A stretch of 45,662 nt of DNA, taken from an uncultured Bacillota bacterium. Lineage in GTDB: Bacteria > Bacillota > Dehalobacteriia > UBA4068. The translations under genes and the position numbers were made by a program. The notes beneath the pieces are model-generated. The model made no database searches. It saw nothing but the letters and a program-made list of their open reading frames with translations, and was not told the DNA's origin. This document shows, one piece after another, positions 23,865 through 31,452 of the stretch (position 1 is its first letter; each line of letters begins with the position of its first letter). Where the stretch lies: contig CAKQQU010000005.1 in the NCBI GenBank assembly GCA_934271085.1, forward strand, positions 1 through 45,662, given 5' to 3'.

Positions 23865-24808
23865 GGCTGCATAGCTCCGTCTTTTATCCATTCCACTGTT
23901 CCCGGCCCCTGCCTGCGGGAGAGCATAATGATACGGTCAAAAGCTTTTTCCCGCATAAGGCGTTTGAGCACAGGACGGCTGTGCAGCTCATCTGAGCTGC
24001 CGCAATGGGCAGATAACAACAGGCGTACTCCGGCATTTATGGCGTCTTCTACCGCAAGAGCATCTTCCTCACGTCCTATTTCGTCGCAGACCAGCAGTTC
24101 CGGGCCCATTGCCCTTAACAGCATGCCAATGCCTTCTGCTTTGGGACAGCCGTCAAGTACATCCGTGCGGCTGCCTACAGGTAATTGGGGTATGCCGCAT
24201 CTGAGAGCGGCCAGCTCGGAGCGCTCATCTACCAATCCTACCCGCATTGGGGCGATGCCTTCGCCATTGCTGACAGCACAGGTCAGATCGCGCAGCAGAG
24301 TTGTTTTGCCTGCTCTGGGCGGAGCAACTATCAGAGTATGCTGCAGCCTGCCCTCTTTATCCAAAAGGCGGGGAAGCAGGGGAGCGGCCAGACCCCGCAA
24401 AGGGCGGGCGACCCTGATATTGACGGCTGATATCTCCCTGAGTGTGCGGATACGGCCGTTATGCAGCACCGCTCTGCCGCAAAGGCCGGCCCGGTGCCCT
24501 CCCGGCAGGGTCACATAACCCCGCCGCAGTTCCTCCTCCAGGGCATAGAAGGATGAATCTGTCAGCAGCAATACAGTTTTGCGCAGCTCTTCGTTGCTGA
24601 AAAGCATACCGCAGCCGGGATCATCTGTCAGCAGCCCCCCTTTTCCCACAAAGGCTTCGCTGTCGGCAAACCGCAGCAAAGGGGGAACCGCAGGTCGCAG
24701 TCTCAGTTCCTCCGCTGCCGCCAGTTTTTCTTCGGGGATAGCTGAAAGGAGGGATCTGAGCTCTTGGGGTAAAAAGGGAAAGATCTGTTCCTGAATAATA
24801 TTTTTCAT
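23858..24808 (-). CDS. spoIIIAA: Stage III sporulation ATPase SpoIIIAA
   Basis: This 316-residue AAA-type ATPase powers the SpoIIIA channel and is related to secretion ATPases. Visible motifs are the conserved GYVTLPGGHRAGLCGRAV (about residues 98-114), the Walker A loop APPRAGKTT (162-170), LVDERSELAA, and the Walker B segment LLVCDEIGREEDALAVEDAINAG. The start ATG at 24808 is preceded directly by the T tract of a terminator-like hairpin. Its only ribosome binding site, AAGGCGG, is the 3' arm of that hairpin. The gene is first in spoIIIAA-AH, which is normally under sigma-E control in the mother cell. Confidence 0.95.
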   Translation of the reverse strand: MKNIIQEQIFPFLPQELRSLLSAIPEEKLAAAEELRLRPAVPPLLRFADSEAFVGKGGLLTDDPGCGMLFSNEELRKTVLLLTDSSFYALEEELRRGYVTLPGGHRAGLCGRAVLHNGRIRTLREISAVNIRVARPLRGLAAPLLPRLLDKEGRLQHTLIVAPPRAGKTTLLRDLTCAVSNGEGIAPMRVGLVDERSELAALRCGIPQLPVGSRTDVLDGCPKAEGIGMLLRAMGPELLVCDEIGREEDALAVEDAINAGVRLLLSAHCGSSDELHSRPVLKRLMREKAFDRIIMLSRRQGPGTVEWIKDGAMQPC

Positions 24809-24861
24809 AAAAAAACCGCCTTGTCCCAAAGGATATTTAATCCTATGGAACAAAGGCGGTT
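24809..24861 (-). terminator. Terminator-like hairpin overlapping the spoIIIAA ribosome binding site
   Basis: On the minus strand AACCGCCTT (24861-24853) pairs with AAGGCGGTT (24822-24814), extended inward with small bulges and an inner ATCCT/AGGAT-type stem. A T7 run (24815-24809) follows, ending at the spoIIIAA ATG. It should stop read-through from the CD1247-type gene. The 3' arm doubles as the spoIIIAA ribosome binding site. A CATAGGAT element in the loop (24847-24840) resembles a sigma-E -10 box. Confidence 0.75.
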
Positions 24862-24915
24862 ATTAGAACAGTTATATTTCAGCAGCTTATATTTTCAACT
24901 GCCGGAAAAGGTGAA

Positions 24916-25359
24916 TTATTCTTCATCTTCGTCGTCGCCGCAACTGCAGTCGCAATCACAGCCGCAGCCACAGCCGCAGAAATCATCCCGGTCTTCATCG
25001 CTGTCATAGACAACGGCGTTGCAACAAGGGCAGGTGACTTCGATAGGATCCTCTTCGTCCAGGATGGCAGCGTCAAAGCATACCTGCTCATGGCAGTTGG
25101 GGCATTCTACCTCTACATAGTCATCATCATCTTCTTCGTCCTCGTAGACGACTTCTTCCACAGTGGCCAGATCGCTGTCGATGGTTTCCACATAATCTTC
25201 CAGGTCTTCATGCTGCTCCCTCAGATCTGCCATTTCTTCAGCCATGTCTTCCAAAATCTCCAGCAAAGCGGTGATCAGTTTGCCTTCTTTGGATTCAGCC
25301 AGCTGCATGCCGTCTGCCTGACCCTGTAAATAAGCGATTTTTTCTTGCAGGTTTTTCAT
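24916..25359 (-). CDS. CD1247-type protein with zinc ribbon and Cys/Asp-rich tail
   Basis: The 147-residue protein begins with the CD1247-type N-terminal helix (MKNLQEKIAYLQGQADG). A coiled-coil, acidic middle region follows, then two CxxC pairs (CPNC and CPCC) that look like a zinc ribbon, and last a tail made almost only of Cys, Gly, Asp and Glu. The family is regularly found just upstream of spoIIIAA in Clostridia; its function is unknown. The ATG at 25359, with GGAAGGGGG upstream, matches the family start. The very Asp/Cys-rich end suggests metal binding. Confidence 0.85.
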   Translation of the reverse strand: MKNLQEKIAYLQGQADGMQLAESKEGKLITALLEILEDMAEEMADLREQHEDLEDYVETIDSDLATVEEVVYEDEEDDDDYVEVECPNCHEQVCFDAAILDEEDPIEVTCPCCNAVVYDSDEDRDDFCGCGCGCDCDCSCGDDEDEE

Positions 25360-25457
25360 TGAAAAGCCCCCTTCCATTATCTATTAATAGCCTTTTGCGG
25401 CTTTTGATAGTATTGCCAATAATACGGTTACTGCTCTGGTAAATTATACCGATACGA

Positions 25458-26018
25458 TTATTTGCAGCGTTCGATATATTCCGAGGTAGAAGTATTGACC
25501 TTGATGCGGTCGCCCACATTGATAAAGAAAGGAACGCGCACTACGGCGCCGGTTTCCAAAGTTGCGGGCTTGTTGCCGCCGGAAGCAGTATCGCCCTTGA
25601 TGCCGGGCTCAGTATCGATAACTTCCAGCTCAACGGAGGAAGGCAGGTCAACGCCTAAAACAGTACCGTTGTAAGAAAGGATGGAAACGATCATGTTTTC
25701 TTTCAGGAACTTATTAGCATCAGCCATCTGTTCTTCAGTAAGCAGGCTCTGCTCATAGTTTTCGGTATCCATAAATACATAGTAGGTGCCGTCGTGATAC
25801 AGATACTGCATTTCTCTGCGGTCAAGATGAGCCTTGGGCATTTTTTCACCGGCATTGAAGGTACGCTCGATAACTGCGCCGGTGCGGACATTGCGCATTT
25901 TGGCTCTGACGAAGGCTGAGCCTTTGCCGGGTTTGACATGCTGGAATTCGACGACTACATAAGCATCGCCGTCCATTTCCACAGAAACGCCGGTTTTGAA
26001 ATCGTTGGTAGAAATCAT
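25458..26018 (-). CDS. efp: Elongation factor P
   Basis: EF-P relieves ribosome stalling at polyproline stretches. The 186 residues show the KOW-like domain I (ISTNDFKTGVSVEMDGDAYVVVEFQHVKPGKGSAFVRAKMRN), with the modifiable loop PGKGSAF around residue 32, followed by two OB domains with MQYLYHDGTYYVFMDTENYEQ and GDRIKVNTSTSEYIERCK. The loop residue is Lys (PGKG). Length is normal. It has its own promoter at 26075-26103. Confidence 0.98.
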   Translation of the reverse strand: MISTNDFKTGVSVEMDGDAYVVVEFQHVKPGKGSAFVRAKMRNVRTGAVIERTFNAGEKMPKAHLDRREMQYLYHDGTYYVFMDTENYEQSLLTEEQMADANKFLKENMIVSILSYNGTVLGVDLPSSVELEVIDTEPGIKGDTASGGNKPATLETGAVVRVPFFINVGDRIKVNTSTSEYIERCK

Positions 26019-26074
26019 AAAAATCCCTCCGAATTAATGATCAAAGCTGTTTATTTTAATAAAATAATAGAATC

Positions 26075-26103
26075 AGTATAACATAAAGAAAGCGGCTTGC
26101 CAA
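26075..26103 (-). promoter_or_regulatory. Sigma-A promoter of efp, overlapping an upstream terminator
   Basis: On the minus strand TTGGCA (26103-26098) and TATACT (26080-26075) have a 17-base spacer. The -35 box shares bases with the 3' arm of the hairpin at 26091-26125, so the terminator and the promoter are interleaved. Confidence 0.8.
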
Positions 26104-26125
26104 TAAAAATTTGCGGAAAGCCGCT
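26091..26125 (-). terminator. Second terminator-like hairpin after rplS
   Basis: AGCGGCTT (26091-26098) and AAGCCGCT (26118-26125) form an 8-bp stem with a 19-base loop, followed on the minus strand by TTCTTTATG. The efp -35 box lies at its 3' arm. Confidence 0.65.
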
Positions 26126-26170
26126 GCCTAATTCAATGGGTATAGGCGGCTTTGTGCAGCCGGATTTGCC

Positions 26171-26200
26171 AAAGCCCCTGTTGTGAGCAACAGGGGCTTT
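26171..26200. terminator. Strong hairpin terminator after rplS
   Basis: AAAGCCCCTGTTG (26171-26183) and CAACAGGGGCTTT (26188-26200) form a perfect 13-bp stem with a TGAG loop, 35 bases past the rplS stop. T tracts are short on either side. Together with the hairpin at 26091 it forms a tandem. Confidence 0.75.
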
Positions 26201-26234
26201 GCTTAAGCTTTTGTAATGATCTTCAAAATAAAAA

Positions 26235-26588
26235 CTATTTGTTGCGTCTGATCTCTTTGATGCGGGCTGCTTTACCGGTGAGATTGCGCAGGTAATACAG
26301 CTTGGCCCGGCGTACTTTACCCTCGCGTTTGACAACGATCTTGTCGATACGGGGTGAATGCAGGGGGAAGGTTCTCTCAACGCCTACGCCGTAAGCAACG
26401 CGGCGTACGGTGAAGGTCTCGCGGATGCCGCCGCCCTTGATCTTGATAACAACGCCTTCATAGACCTGGATACGTTCGCGGGCGCCTTCAACAACTTTCA
26501 CATGGACCTGTACGGTATCGCCGGGGCGAAAAGCGGGCAGATCGTTTTTAAGTTGTTCCTGTTCCAAAACATCAATAATATTGCTCAT
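26235..26588 (-). CDS. rplS: 50S ribosomal protein L19
   Basis: L19 sits at the 30S-50S interface. The 117 residues contain the family signature FRPGDTVQVHVKVVEGARERIQVYEGVVI, then RRVAYGVGVERTFPLHSPRIDKI and KVRRAKLYYLRNLTGKAARIKE. Length is standard. In most bacteria rplS ends the rpsP-rimM-trmD operon; here it stands alone, with its own promoter and terminator, between pckG and efp. AGGAGG lies seven bases before the ATG. The leader of about 75 bases can fold (AGCCG/CGGCT at 26653-26608), perhaps for autoregulation. Confidence 0.97.
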   Translation of the reverse strand: MSNIIDVLEQEQLKNDLPAFRPGDTVQVHVKVVEGARERIQVYEGVVIKIKGGGIRETFTVRRVAYGVGVERTFPLHSPRIDKIVVKREGKVRRAKLYYLRNLTGKAARIKEIRRNK

Positions 26589-26656
26589 ATATCCTCCTTT
26601 ATTCGTCAGCCGTTCATTCCCGCGGGAAAGCAGAAAGCGGCAGAGGACCGGCTCAT

Positions 26657-26696
26657 AAAAACAGCCCTTGTATTATAACATAAGCACGGGCTGTTT
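26657..26696 (-). terminator. Terminator of pckG, with the rplS promoter inside it
   Basis: On the minus strand AAACAGCCC (26696-26688) pairs with GGGCTGTTT (26667-26659), 9 bp, followed by a T run (TTTTT, 26661-26657). The 20-base loop contains the -10 box of the rplS promoter. Confidence 0.8.
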
Positions 26697-26701
26697 GGCA
26701 A
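26672..26701 (-). promoter_or_regulatory. Sigma-A promoter of rplS
   Basis: On the minus strand TTGCCA (26701-26696) and TATAAT (26677-26672) have an 18-base spacer. Transcription would begin near 26665, inside the 3' arm of the pckG terminator, so the rplS transcript itself cannot form that hairpin. Confidence 0.8.
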
Positions 26702-26704
26702 GTA

Positions 26705-28513
26705 TTATTTTTTTTCTTTGCTGCCAAGGAGAAGCCTTTGTTCCATGGCAGCAAGCTCATCTTTGAGCTTTTGGGGTATAGTATCGCCGATCTTGTTATA
26801 GAACTGGCGGATATTCTCGATATCTTCCAGCCAGTATTTGTGTTCGATATTGAGAATGCTCTGCAGATCGTCTCTGGTAAAATTATGTCCGGGAGATATC
26901 TGGTAATCAAGATTATTAAGGTCTATATCTTCCGCATAGGGGACATAGCCGATCTCGGTTTTTCTGGCGTCCACTCTGCCGGTGCAGCGGTTGATTATCC
27001 ATTCCAGAACTCGGAAGTTTTCCCCGAAGCCAGGCCAGATATAGTTACCGTTTTCGTCCAGGCGGAACCAGTTTACATTAAAGATTTTGGGCAGCTTATC
27101 CGGGTCTGTCTTTTTGCCCATATCCAGCCAATGCTGAAAATAATCTCCCATATCATAGCCGCAGAAGGGCAGCATGGACATGGGGTCCCTGCGCACGACC
27201 CCCACTGCGCCGGTGGCAGCGGCGGTGGTTTCGGAAGCCATGATTGAACCCACGAATACGCCGTGATCCCAGTCAAAAGACTGATATACCAAAGGCGCGG
27301 TCCTGGCTCGGCGGCCGCCGAAAATTATGGCGCTCAAGGGAACGCCCTCGGGATTCTCCCATTCCTTGGAGATGCAGGGGCAGTTGCGGGCGGGAGCTGT
27401 AAAGCGGGAATTGGGATGGGCGCCTTTGGCGCCGCTTTCCGGATCCCAGGGTTTACCTGTCCAGTCGCAGACTCCGTGAGGCGGGTTTTTATCCAGACCT
27501 TCCCACCACACAGTACCGTTTGGTTTTATAACTACATTGGTGAAAATAGTCCCTTCTCTGGTGCAGGCCAGAGCATTGGGGTTGGATTTTTCATTGGTGC
27601 CGGGAGCTACTCCGAAAAAGCCGCTTTCCGGATTCTGGGCATAAAAGCGGCCGTCCTTGCCCACTCTTATCCAGGCGATATCGTCGCCCACGGTCCATAT
27701 CTTATAGCCGCGGATACGGTAGCCTACGGGAGGGATGAGCATGGCCAGATTGGTTTTGCCGCAGGCGCTGGGAAAAGCCGCCGCCACATAGCGTACTTCG
27801 CCGCGGGGGTTTTCTATACCCAGGATCAGCATATGCTCGGCCATCCAACCCTCTTTCCATCCCTGATAAGAGGCTATGCGCAGAGCAAAGCATTTTTTCC
27901 CCAGCAGAACATTGCCGCCATAACCGCTGTTGACGGAGCGTATGGCATTGTCTTCCGGGAACTGGAGAATGTAACGCTTATTCTCATCAAGGTCGCATTT
28001 CCCGTGAAATCCGCGGACAAAATCATCACTGTCTCCCAGAGCTTCCAGTATTTTTTCACCTGCCCTGGTCATTATAACCATGTTTAAAACTACATATATG
28101 CTATCGGTAAGTTCAATACCTATCTTGGAAAATGGAGAACCAACTACACCCATGGAAAAGGGGATGACGTACATGGTTCGCCCCTTCATGCTGCCTCTGA
28201 GTATCTCGTCGGTCATGGCATATGCTTCTTTGGGGTCCATCCAGTTGTTGGTGGCGCCGGCATTCTTTTTATCCCGGCTGCAAATGAAGGTGCGGGATTC
28301 TACCCTGGCTACATCATTGACATCAGTGCGGTGGTAATAGCAATTAGGCAGCTTGGCCTGATTCAGCTTTATCATCTCACCTGTTTCACAGGCAATTTTG
28401 CGCAGTTCGTCAATTTGCTCCTGACTGCCGTCTATCCAGACAATGTGGTCCGGTTGGGCCAATTGGGCAGATTCGCGGACAAATTGATTGACCGCGGCAT
28501 TTTTGCAGTCCAT
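26705..28513 (-). CDS. pckG: Phosphoenolpyruvate carboxykinase (GTP)
   Basis: The enzyme interconverts oxaloacetate + GTP with phosphoenolpyruvate + CO2 + GDP. The 602 residues match the GTP-dependent family. They include the N-terminal IVWIDGSQEQIDELR, the substrate-loop region, the P-loop FPSACGKTNLAML starting at residue 247, the metal-binding TVGDDIAWIRVGKDGR, NPHGVCDWTG-like segments, and the guanine-binding region near FRVLEWIINRCTG. The ATG at 28513 has GGAGG eight bases upstream and gives the normal family N-terminus; 50 further in-frame codons upstream are probably leader. Most Clostridia use the ATP-type enzyme, so the GTP type is a useful marker. It can work in either direction in an anaerobe. 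Confidence 0.96.
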   Translation of the reverse strand: MDCKNAAVNQFVRESAQLAQPDHIVWIDGSQEQIDELRKIACETGEMIKLNQAKLPNCYYHRTDVNDVARVESRTFICSRDKKNAGATNNWMDPKEAYAMTDEILRGSMKGRTMYVIPFSMGVVGSPFSKIGIELTDSIYVVLNMVIMTRAGEKILEALGDSDDFVRGFHGKCDLDENKRYILQFPEDNAIRSVNSGYGGNVLLGKKCFALRIASYQGWKEGWMAEHMLILGIENPRGEVRYVAAAFPSACGKTNLAMLIPPVGYRIRGYKIWTVGDDIAWIRVGKDGRFYAQNPESGFFGVAPGTNEKSNPNALACTREGTIFTNVVIKPNGTVWWEGLDKNPPHGVCDWTGKPWDPESGAKGAHPNSRFTAPARNCPCISKEWENPEGVPLSAIIFGGRRARTAPLVYQSFDWDHGVFVGSIMASETTAAATGAVGVVRRDPMSMLPFCGYDMGDYFQHWLDMGKKTDPDKLPKIFNVNWFRLDENGNYIWPGFGENFRVLEWIINRCTGRVDARKTEIGYVPYAEDIDLNNLDYQISPGHNFTRDDLQSILNIEHKYWLEDIENIRQFYNKIGDTIPQKLKDELAAMEQRLLLGSKEKK

Positions 28514-28703
28514 CTTCCTATCCTCCGGTACTTTTGTTGGGTACAGCCCCATAATTCTGATGGGGGTTAAAAAAAATATAATAAATCCGGGCTTTGCCAT
28601 TAATGCAGAATAAGCGGCAAAAGCGGCAATGCGGGGATCATATCTTTGATATATTAAAGACAAAAACGTTAAATCCTTTTATTGTTCTAAATAATTGTGG
28701 ATT

Positions 28704-29465
28704 TTACGGCATTTTTCCCGAAAAATCTATTTTTACCGGATGTTGCATTGATAATAGACTGCGTATTTCCTTTTTCATCCTGGCATGTTCTTCGGGCGGT
28801 AGATCCTTGCCGCCTTTTCTGATGACCGGCAGCTTTTTAATGACTGAGGCGGGACGGGGCGTCAGCAGGCAGATATCGTCGGCCAGTAATAATGCCTCGT
28901 CTATATCGTGGGTTATCAGCATAACACCCGGCGCGAACCTTTCCATTATCTGCTTTAAAAGTTGCTGCAGGTCTTCCTTGGTCAGCGCGTCCAGACGGGA
29001 AAAAGGTTCATCCAAAAGCATCATATCCTCGCCGGCCAGCAGGGTGCGCAGCAAAGCGGCCCTTTGTCTCATGCCGCCGGAAAGTTGGGCGGGATAGCAT
29101 TGCTCAAATCCTTCCAGTCCGAATACCGGCAGGTAGGAAGCTGCCTTTTCCCTTGCCGCTTCCAGCTCATACCGGCCTTTGATCCGGGCCGGCAGGCAGA
29201 TATTATCCATTATTTTTAGCCAGGGCAGCAGTTTATCATCCTGCATGCACAAACCGATGCTGCCCTTTATACTGACAGTGCCGGCATCCGGCGGGAAAAA
29301 ACCGGCTATCATAGCGAAGATAGTGCTTTTGCCGCATCCGGAAGGCCCCAGAAGAGCCAGACATTTCCCCTGCTCCAGATGGAGGCTTACCCTGTCCACC
29401 ACTTTTATTCTCTGCCTGTTGACAGAGAAATATTTTTCCACGTCGGTCAGTTCTATGCTATTCAT
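28704..29465 (-). CDS. thiZ: Thiamine-precursor ABC transporter ATPase (ThiZ/SsuB-like)
   Basis: This 253-residue ABC ATPase has Walker A GPSGCGKST (about residues 39-47), the signature LSGGMRQRAALLR (about 127-139), Walker B MMLLDEPF and the switch His in THDIDEA. The sequence class is that of nitrate/sulfonate/aminopyrimidine importers. The TPP riboswitch upstream of the operon and the THI5-like binding protein point to uptake of a thiamine pyrimidine precursor. It is the last gene of the three; AGGTGA lies four bases before ATG. Confidence 0.88.
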   Translation of the reverse strand: MNSIELTDVEKYFSVNRQRIKVVDRVSLHLEQGKCLALLGPSGCGKSTIFAMIAGFFPPDAGTVSIKGSIGLCMQDDKLLPWLKIMDNICLPARIKGRYELEAAREKAASYLPVFGLEGFEQCYPAQLSGGMRQRAALLRTLLAGEDMMLLDEPFSRLDALTKEDLQQLLKQIMERFAPGVMLITHDIDEALLLADDICLLTPRPASVIKKLPVIRKGGKDLPPEEHARMKKEIRSLLSMQHPVKIDFSGKMP

Positions 29466-29480
29466 GGTCTCACCTATATT

Positions 29481-30479
29481 TTATTGCGGCAGATAATCAT
29501 TGGTGAATGCCTCTTTCCCGGCAAATTCCTCGCTCAGGATCCCCTGCTGATAAAGCCAGTCGGCAAAACCCTGCCAGATTTCCTCATTTTGGTATCCCCA
29601 GTAGGGAGCGTCGGCTGTAAATTGAGTAGCTGCCCAGGCCAGTCCTGCCGCCGTATTCTCTTCATTAAGTTCGGGGATCTCTGTCAGCATTATTTCCGTT
29701 GCCTTTTCCGGATTTTCCGCCGCAAAGATGTATCCCTTGCTTACAGCAGCCATAAAGGCTTTTGCCGTATCTTCATTATCCGCCAGCCATTTTTCTTCGG
29801 CAACCACCACCGGGGTATAGTAATCAAGAGCAGGGTCTATATCCTTGACCCAGATAAGATTAAGCTCTTCTGATCTGAGCTGGGCTTCTATGCCGGTGAC
29901 ACCATAATATATCCAGGAAAAATCAACCTGTCCGCTGGCAGTTGCGGCGAAAAAGTCCGAGCTGCCTATATCGATGATCTCTACAGGAGATTGATAGTTT
30001 TCCTTTTCAGCCAGATAATCAAGGAGCGCGGTCTCCACCTGGCCGCCCCAACCGCCGTAAGTGCGGCCGTCAAAATCCGCTACTGTTTCGATGCCTTTAT
30101 CCTTGGGCGATGCAAAACAGGAAGTATTATGCTGCATAATTGCTGCCAGAGAAACTACCGGTATTCCCTGAATGCGGCCGAAAGTTACTTCCTCCTGATA
30201 GCTGATGCCAAACTGGGCCTGTCCTGCGGCTACCAACTGCAGGGCATAATTGTCGCCCGGCTGCACTATGGTTACATCAAGTCCCTGCTGGGTGAAATAG
30301 CCTTCATGCTGAGCTATATACAGGCCAGCATGATTGATATTGGGAGTCCAGTCCAGACATATGGTCACAGGGGTAAGAACGGCGTCGTCCCCTGTTTGCT
30401 CCGTATTTCCGCAGGCCGCGAGGAATACGGATGCTGTAAGAATGGTAATGAGTATTGCTAAAACGGTGATTTTCTTCAT
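29481..30479 (-). CDS. thiY: Thiamine-precursor ABC transporter substrate-binding lipoprotein (ThiY, NMT1/THI5-like)
   Basis: This 332-residue lipoprotein starts at the ATG at 30479 with a signal peptide ending in the lipobox LAAC|G (Cys near residue 22). The mature part carries the NMT1/THI5 hallmark VTICLDWTPNINHAGLYIAQHEGYF, followed by GLDVTIVQPGDNYALQLVAAGQAQFGISYQEEV. Proteins of this class bind N-formyl-4-amino-5-aminomethyl-2-methylpyrimidine (ThiY) or related pyrimidines. The exact ligand is inferred. It lies between the permease and ATPase genes, 71 and 15 bases apart. Confidence 0.92.
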   Translation of the reverse strand: MKKITVLAILITILTASVFLAACGNTEQTGDDAVLTPVTICLDWTPNINHAGLYIAQHEGYFTQQGLDVTIVQPGDNYALQLVAAGQAQFGISYQEEVTFGRIQGIPVVSLAAIMQHNTSCFASPKDKGIETVADFDGRTYGGWGGQVETALLDYLAEKENYQSPVEIIDIGSSDFFAATASGQVDFSWIYYGVTGIEAQLRSEELNLIWVKDIDPALDYYTPVVVAEEKWLADNEDTAKAFMAAVSKGYIFAAENPEKATEIMLTEIPELNEENTAAGLAWAATQFTADAPYWGYQNEEIWQGFADWLYQQGILSEEFAGKEAFTNDYLPQ

Positions 30480-30550
30480 TGCAAAGCCTCTTTTCTGTAA
30501 GTATTCTGTAAGCATTTTGATTTGGATATTATTTATAAAAATTTCAGGAT

Positions 30551-31360
30551 TCAGGCATCTCCCGAAATATTTTCAGCATAAGGCGGCAGGCCCTCCCATT
30601 TGTCGCCGCTTTGATATTTTTGCCAGGAAAGCAGCTTTGCTTCAGCCGCCTTTACTGCCCAAAACAGCAGAGCGCTCCAGAAGATAATAGCCAGTATACC
30701 GGCGAAAACCAGGTCTATCTGAAAGGAATTCTGCGCTCTGATTATCAGCAGCCCCAGCCCGGCGGTGGCGCCCAGCCATTCGCCGATCACTGCCCCCATT
30801 ACGCTGTATACTGCCGATATTCTGAGCCCGCTGAAAAAATAGGGCAGCGCATTGGGGAGTATGACCATCCGGAAAAGCTGACTGCCGTTCATGCCCATTG
30901 CCCGGAAAAAAGCCGCTGTTTCGCTGTCGGTGGCAGCCAGACCGCTGAGAATATTGATGGTCATGGGGAAAAAACAGATAAGTATTACTACAAGTATTTT
31001 GGGAAGAATCCCGTACCCGAACCAGATTATAAATAACGGAGCCAGTACTATTATGGGTATCATCTGGGATACCAGCAGCAGAGGATACAGTGTTTTGCGC
31101 ACTGCCGGCAGCAGGGACATCAGCAGGGCAAAGATCATTGACAGAACAGCTGATAGAAGAAGGCCCAAGCCAGCTTCAGCCAGGGTGTACAGGCTGTGAT
31201 CCCAGATAAGCCCCACATTGGCCCCAAAGCTGGAAAGCACCTGCCCGGGGGTGGGCAGAAGCCAGCTTTTGCTGATTATATATTTAGACAACACCTGCCA
31301 TATCAGAATAAATACGGCTATTCCTGCCAACGGGTAAAAAATATTTTGTTTTGTTTTCAT
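30551..31360 (-). CDS. thiX: Thiamine-precursor ABC transporter permease (ThiX-like)
   Basis: This 269-residue permease has about six helices (first at residues 9-26) and the BPD_transp_1 EAA-type loop AFFRAMGMNGSQLFRMVILPNALPYFFSGLRIS. Length is normal for SsuC/ThiX-type permeases. It is the first gene after the TPP riboswitch; the start ATG at 31360 follows GGTGAAAATATC. The C-terminal basic tail extends about 25 residues beyond the last helix. Confidence 0.88.
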   Translation of the reverse strand: MKTKQNIFYPLAGIAVFILIWQVLSKYIISKSWLLPTPGQVLSSFGANVGLIWDHSLYTLAEAGLGLLLSAVLSMIFALLMSLLPAVRKTLYPLLLVSQMIPIIVLAPLFIIWFGYGILPKILVVILICFFPMTINILSGLAATDSETAAFFRAMGMNGSQLFRMVILPNALPYFFSGLRISAVYSVMGAVIGEWLGATAGLGLLIIRAQNSFQIDLVFAGILAIIFWSALLFWAVKAAEAKLLSWQKYQSGDKWEGLPPYAENISGDA

Positions 31361-31411
31361 GATATTTTCACCACTATGCTTCCCTACAGTTGTTTCAGGA
31401 TGCGGTATTGG

Positions 31412-31442
31412 AAAAAAAATTGTCCGTAGACAATACGGACAA
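31412..31442 (-). terminator. TPP-riboswitch-controlled terminator
   Basis: On the minus strand TTGTCCGT (31442-31435) pairs with ACGGACAA (31427-31420) across a 7-base loop and is followed by T8 (31419-31412). An 8-base segment (31436-31429) spanning the end of its left arm and its loop is complementary to 31482-31475 in the aptamer, so an alternative antiterminator can form. Confidence 0.85.
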
Positions 31443-31452
31443 GGAAAAATAA

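Noticed and set aside
28600..28640. Tandem repeat TTGCCGCTT (two copies) before pckG
   Set aside because: Only two short copies without further structure; it may be chance or part of the leader.
28514..28663. A 50-residue N-terminal extension of PEP carboxykinase
   Set aside because: The frame is open, but family proteins begin near MDCK. GGAGG is well spaced to 28513, and the upstream codons include a T-rich, non-coding-like stretch.
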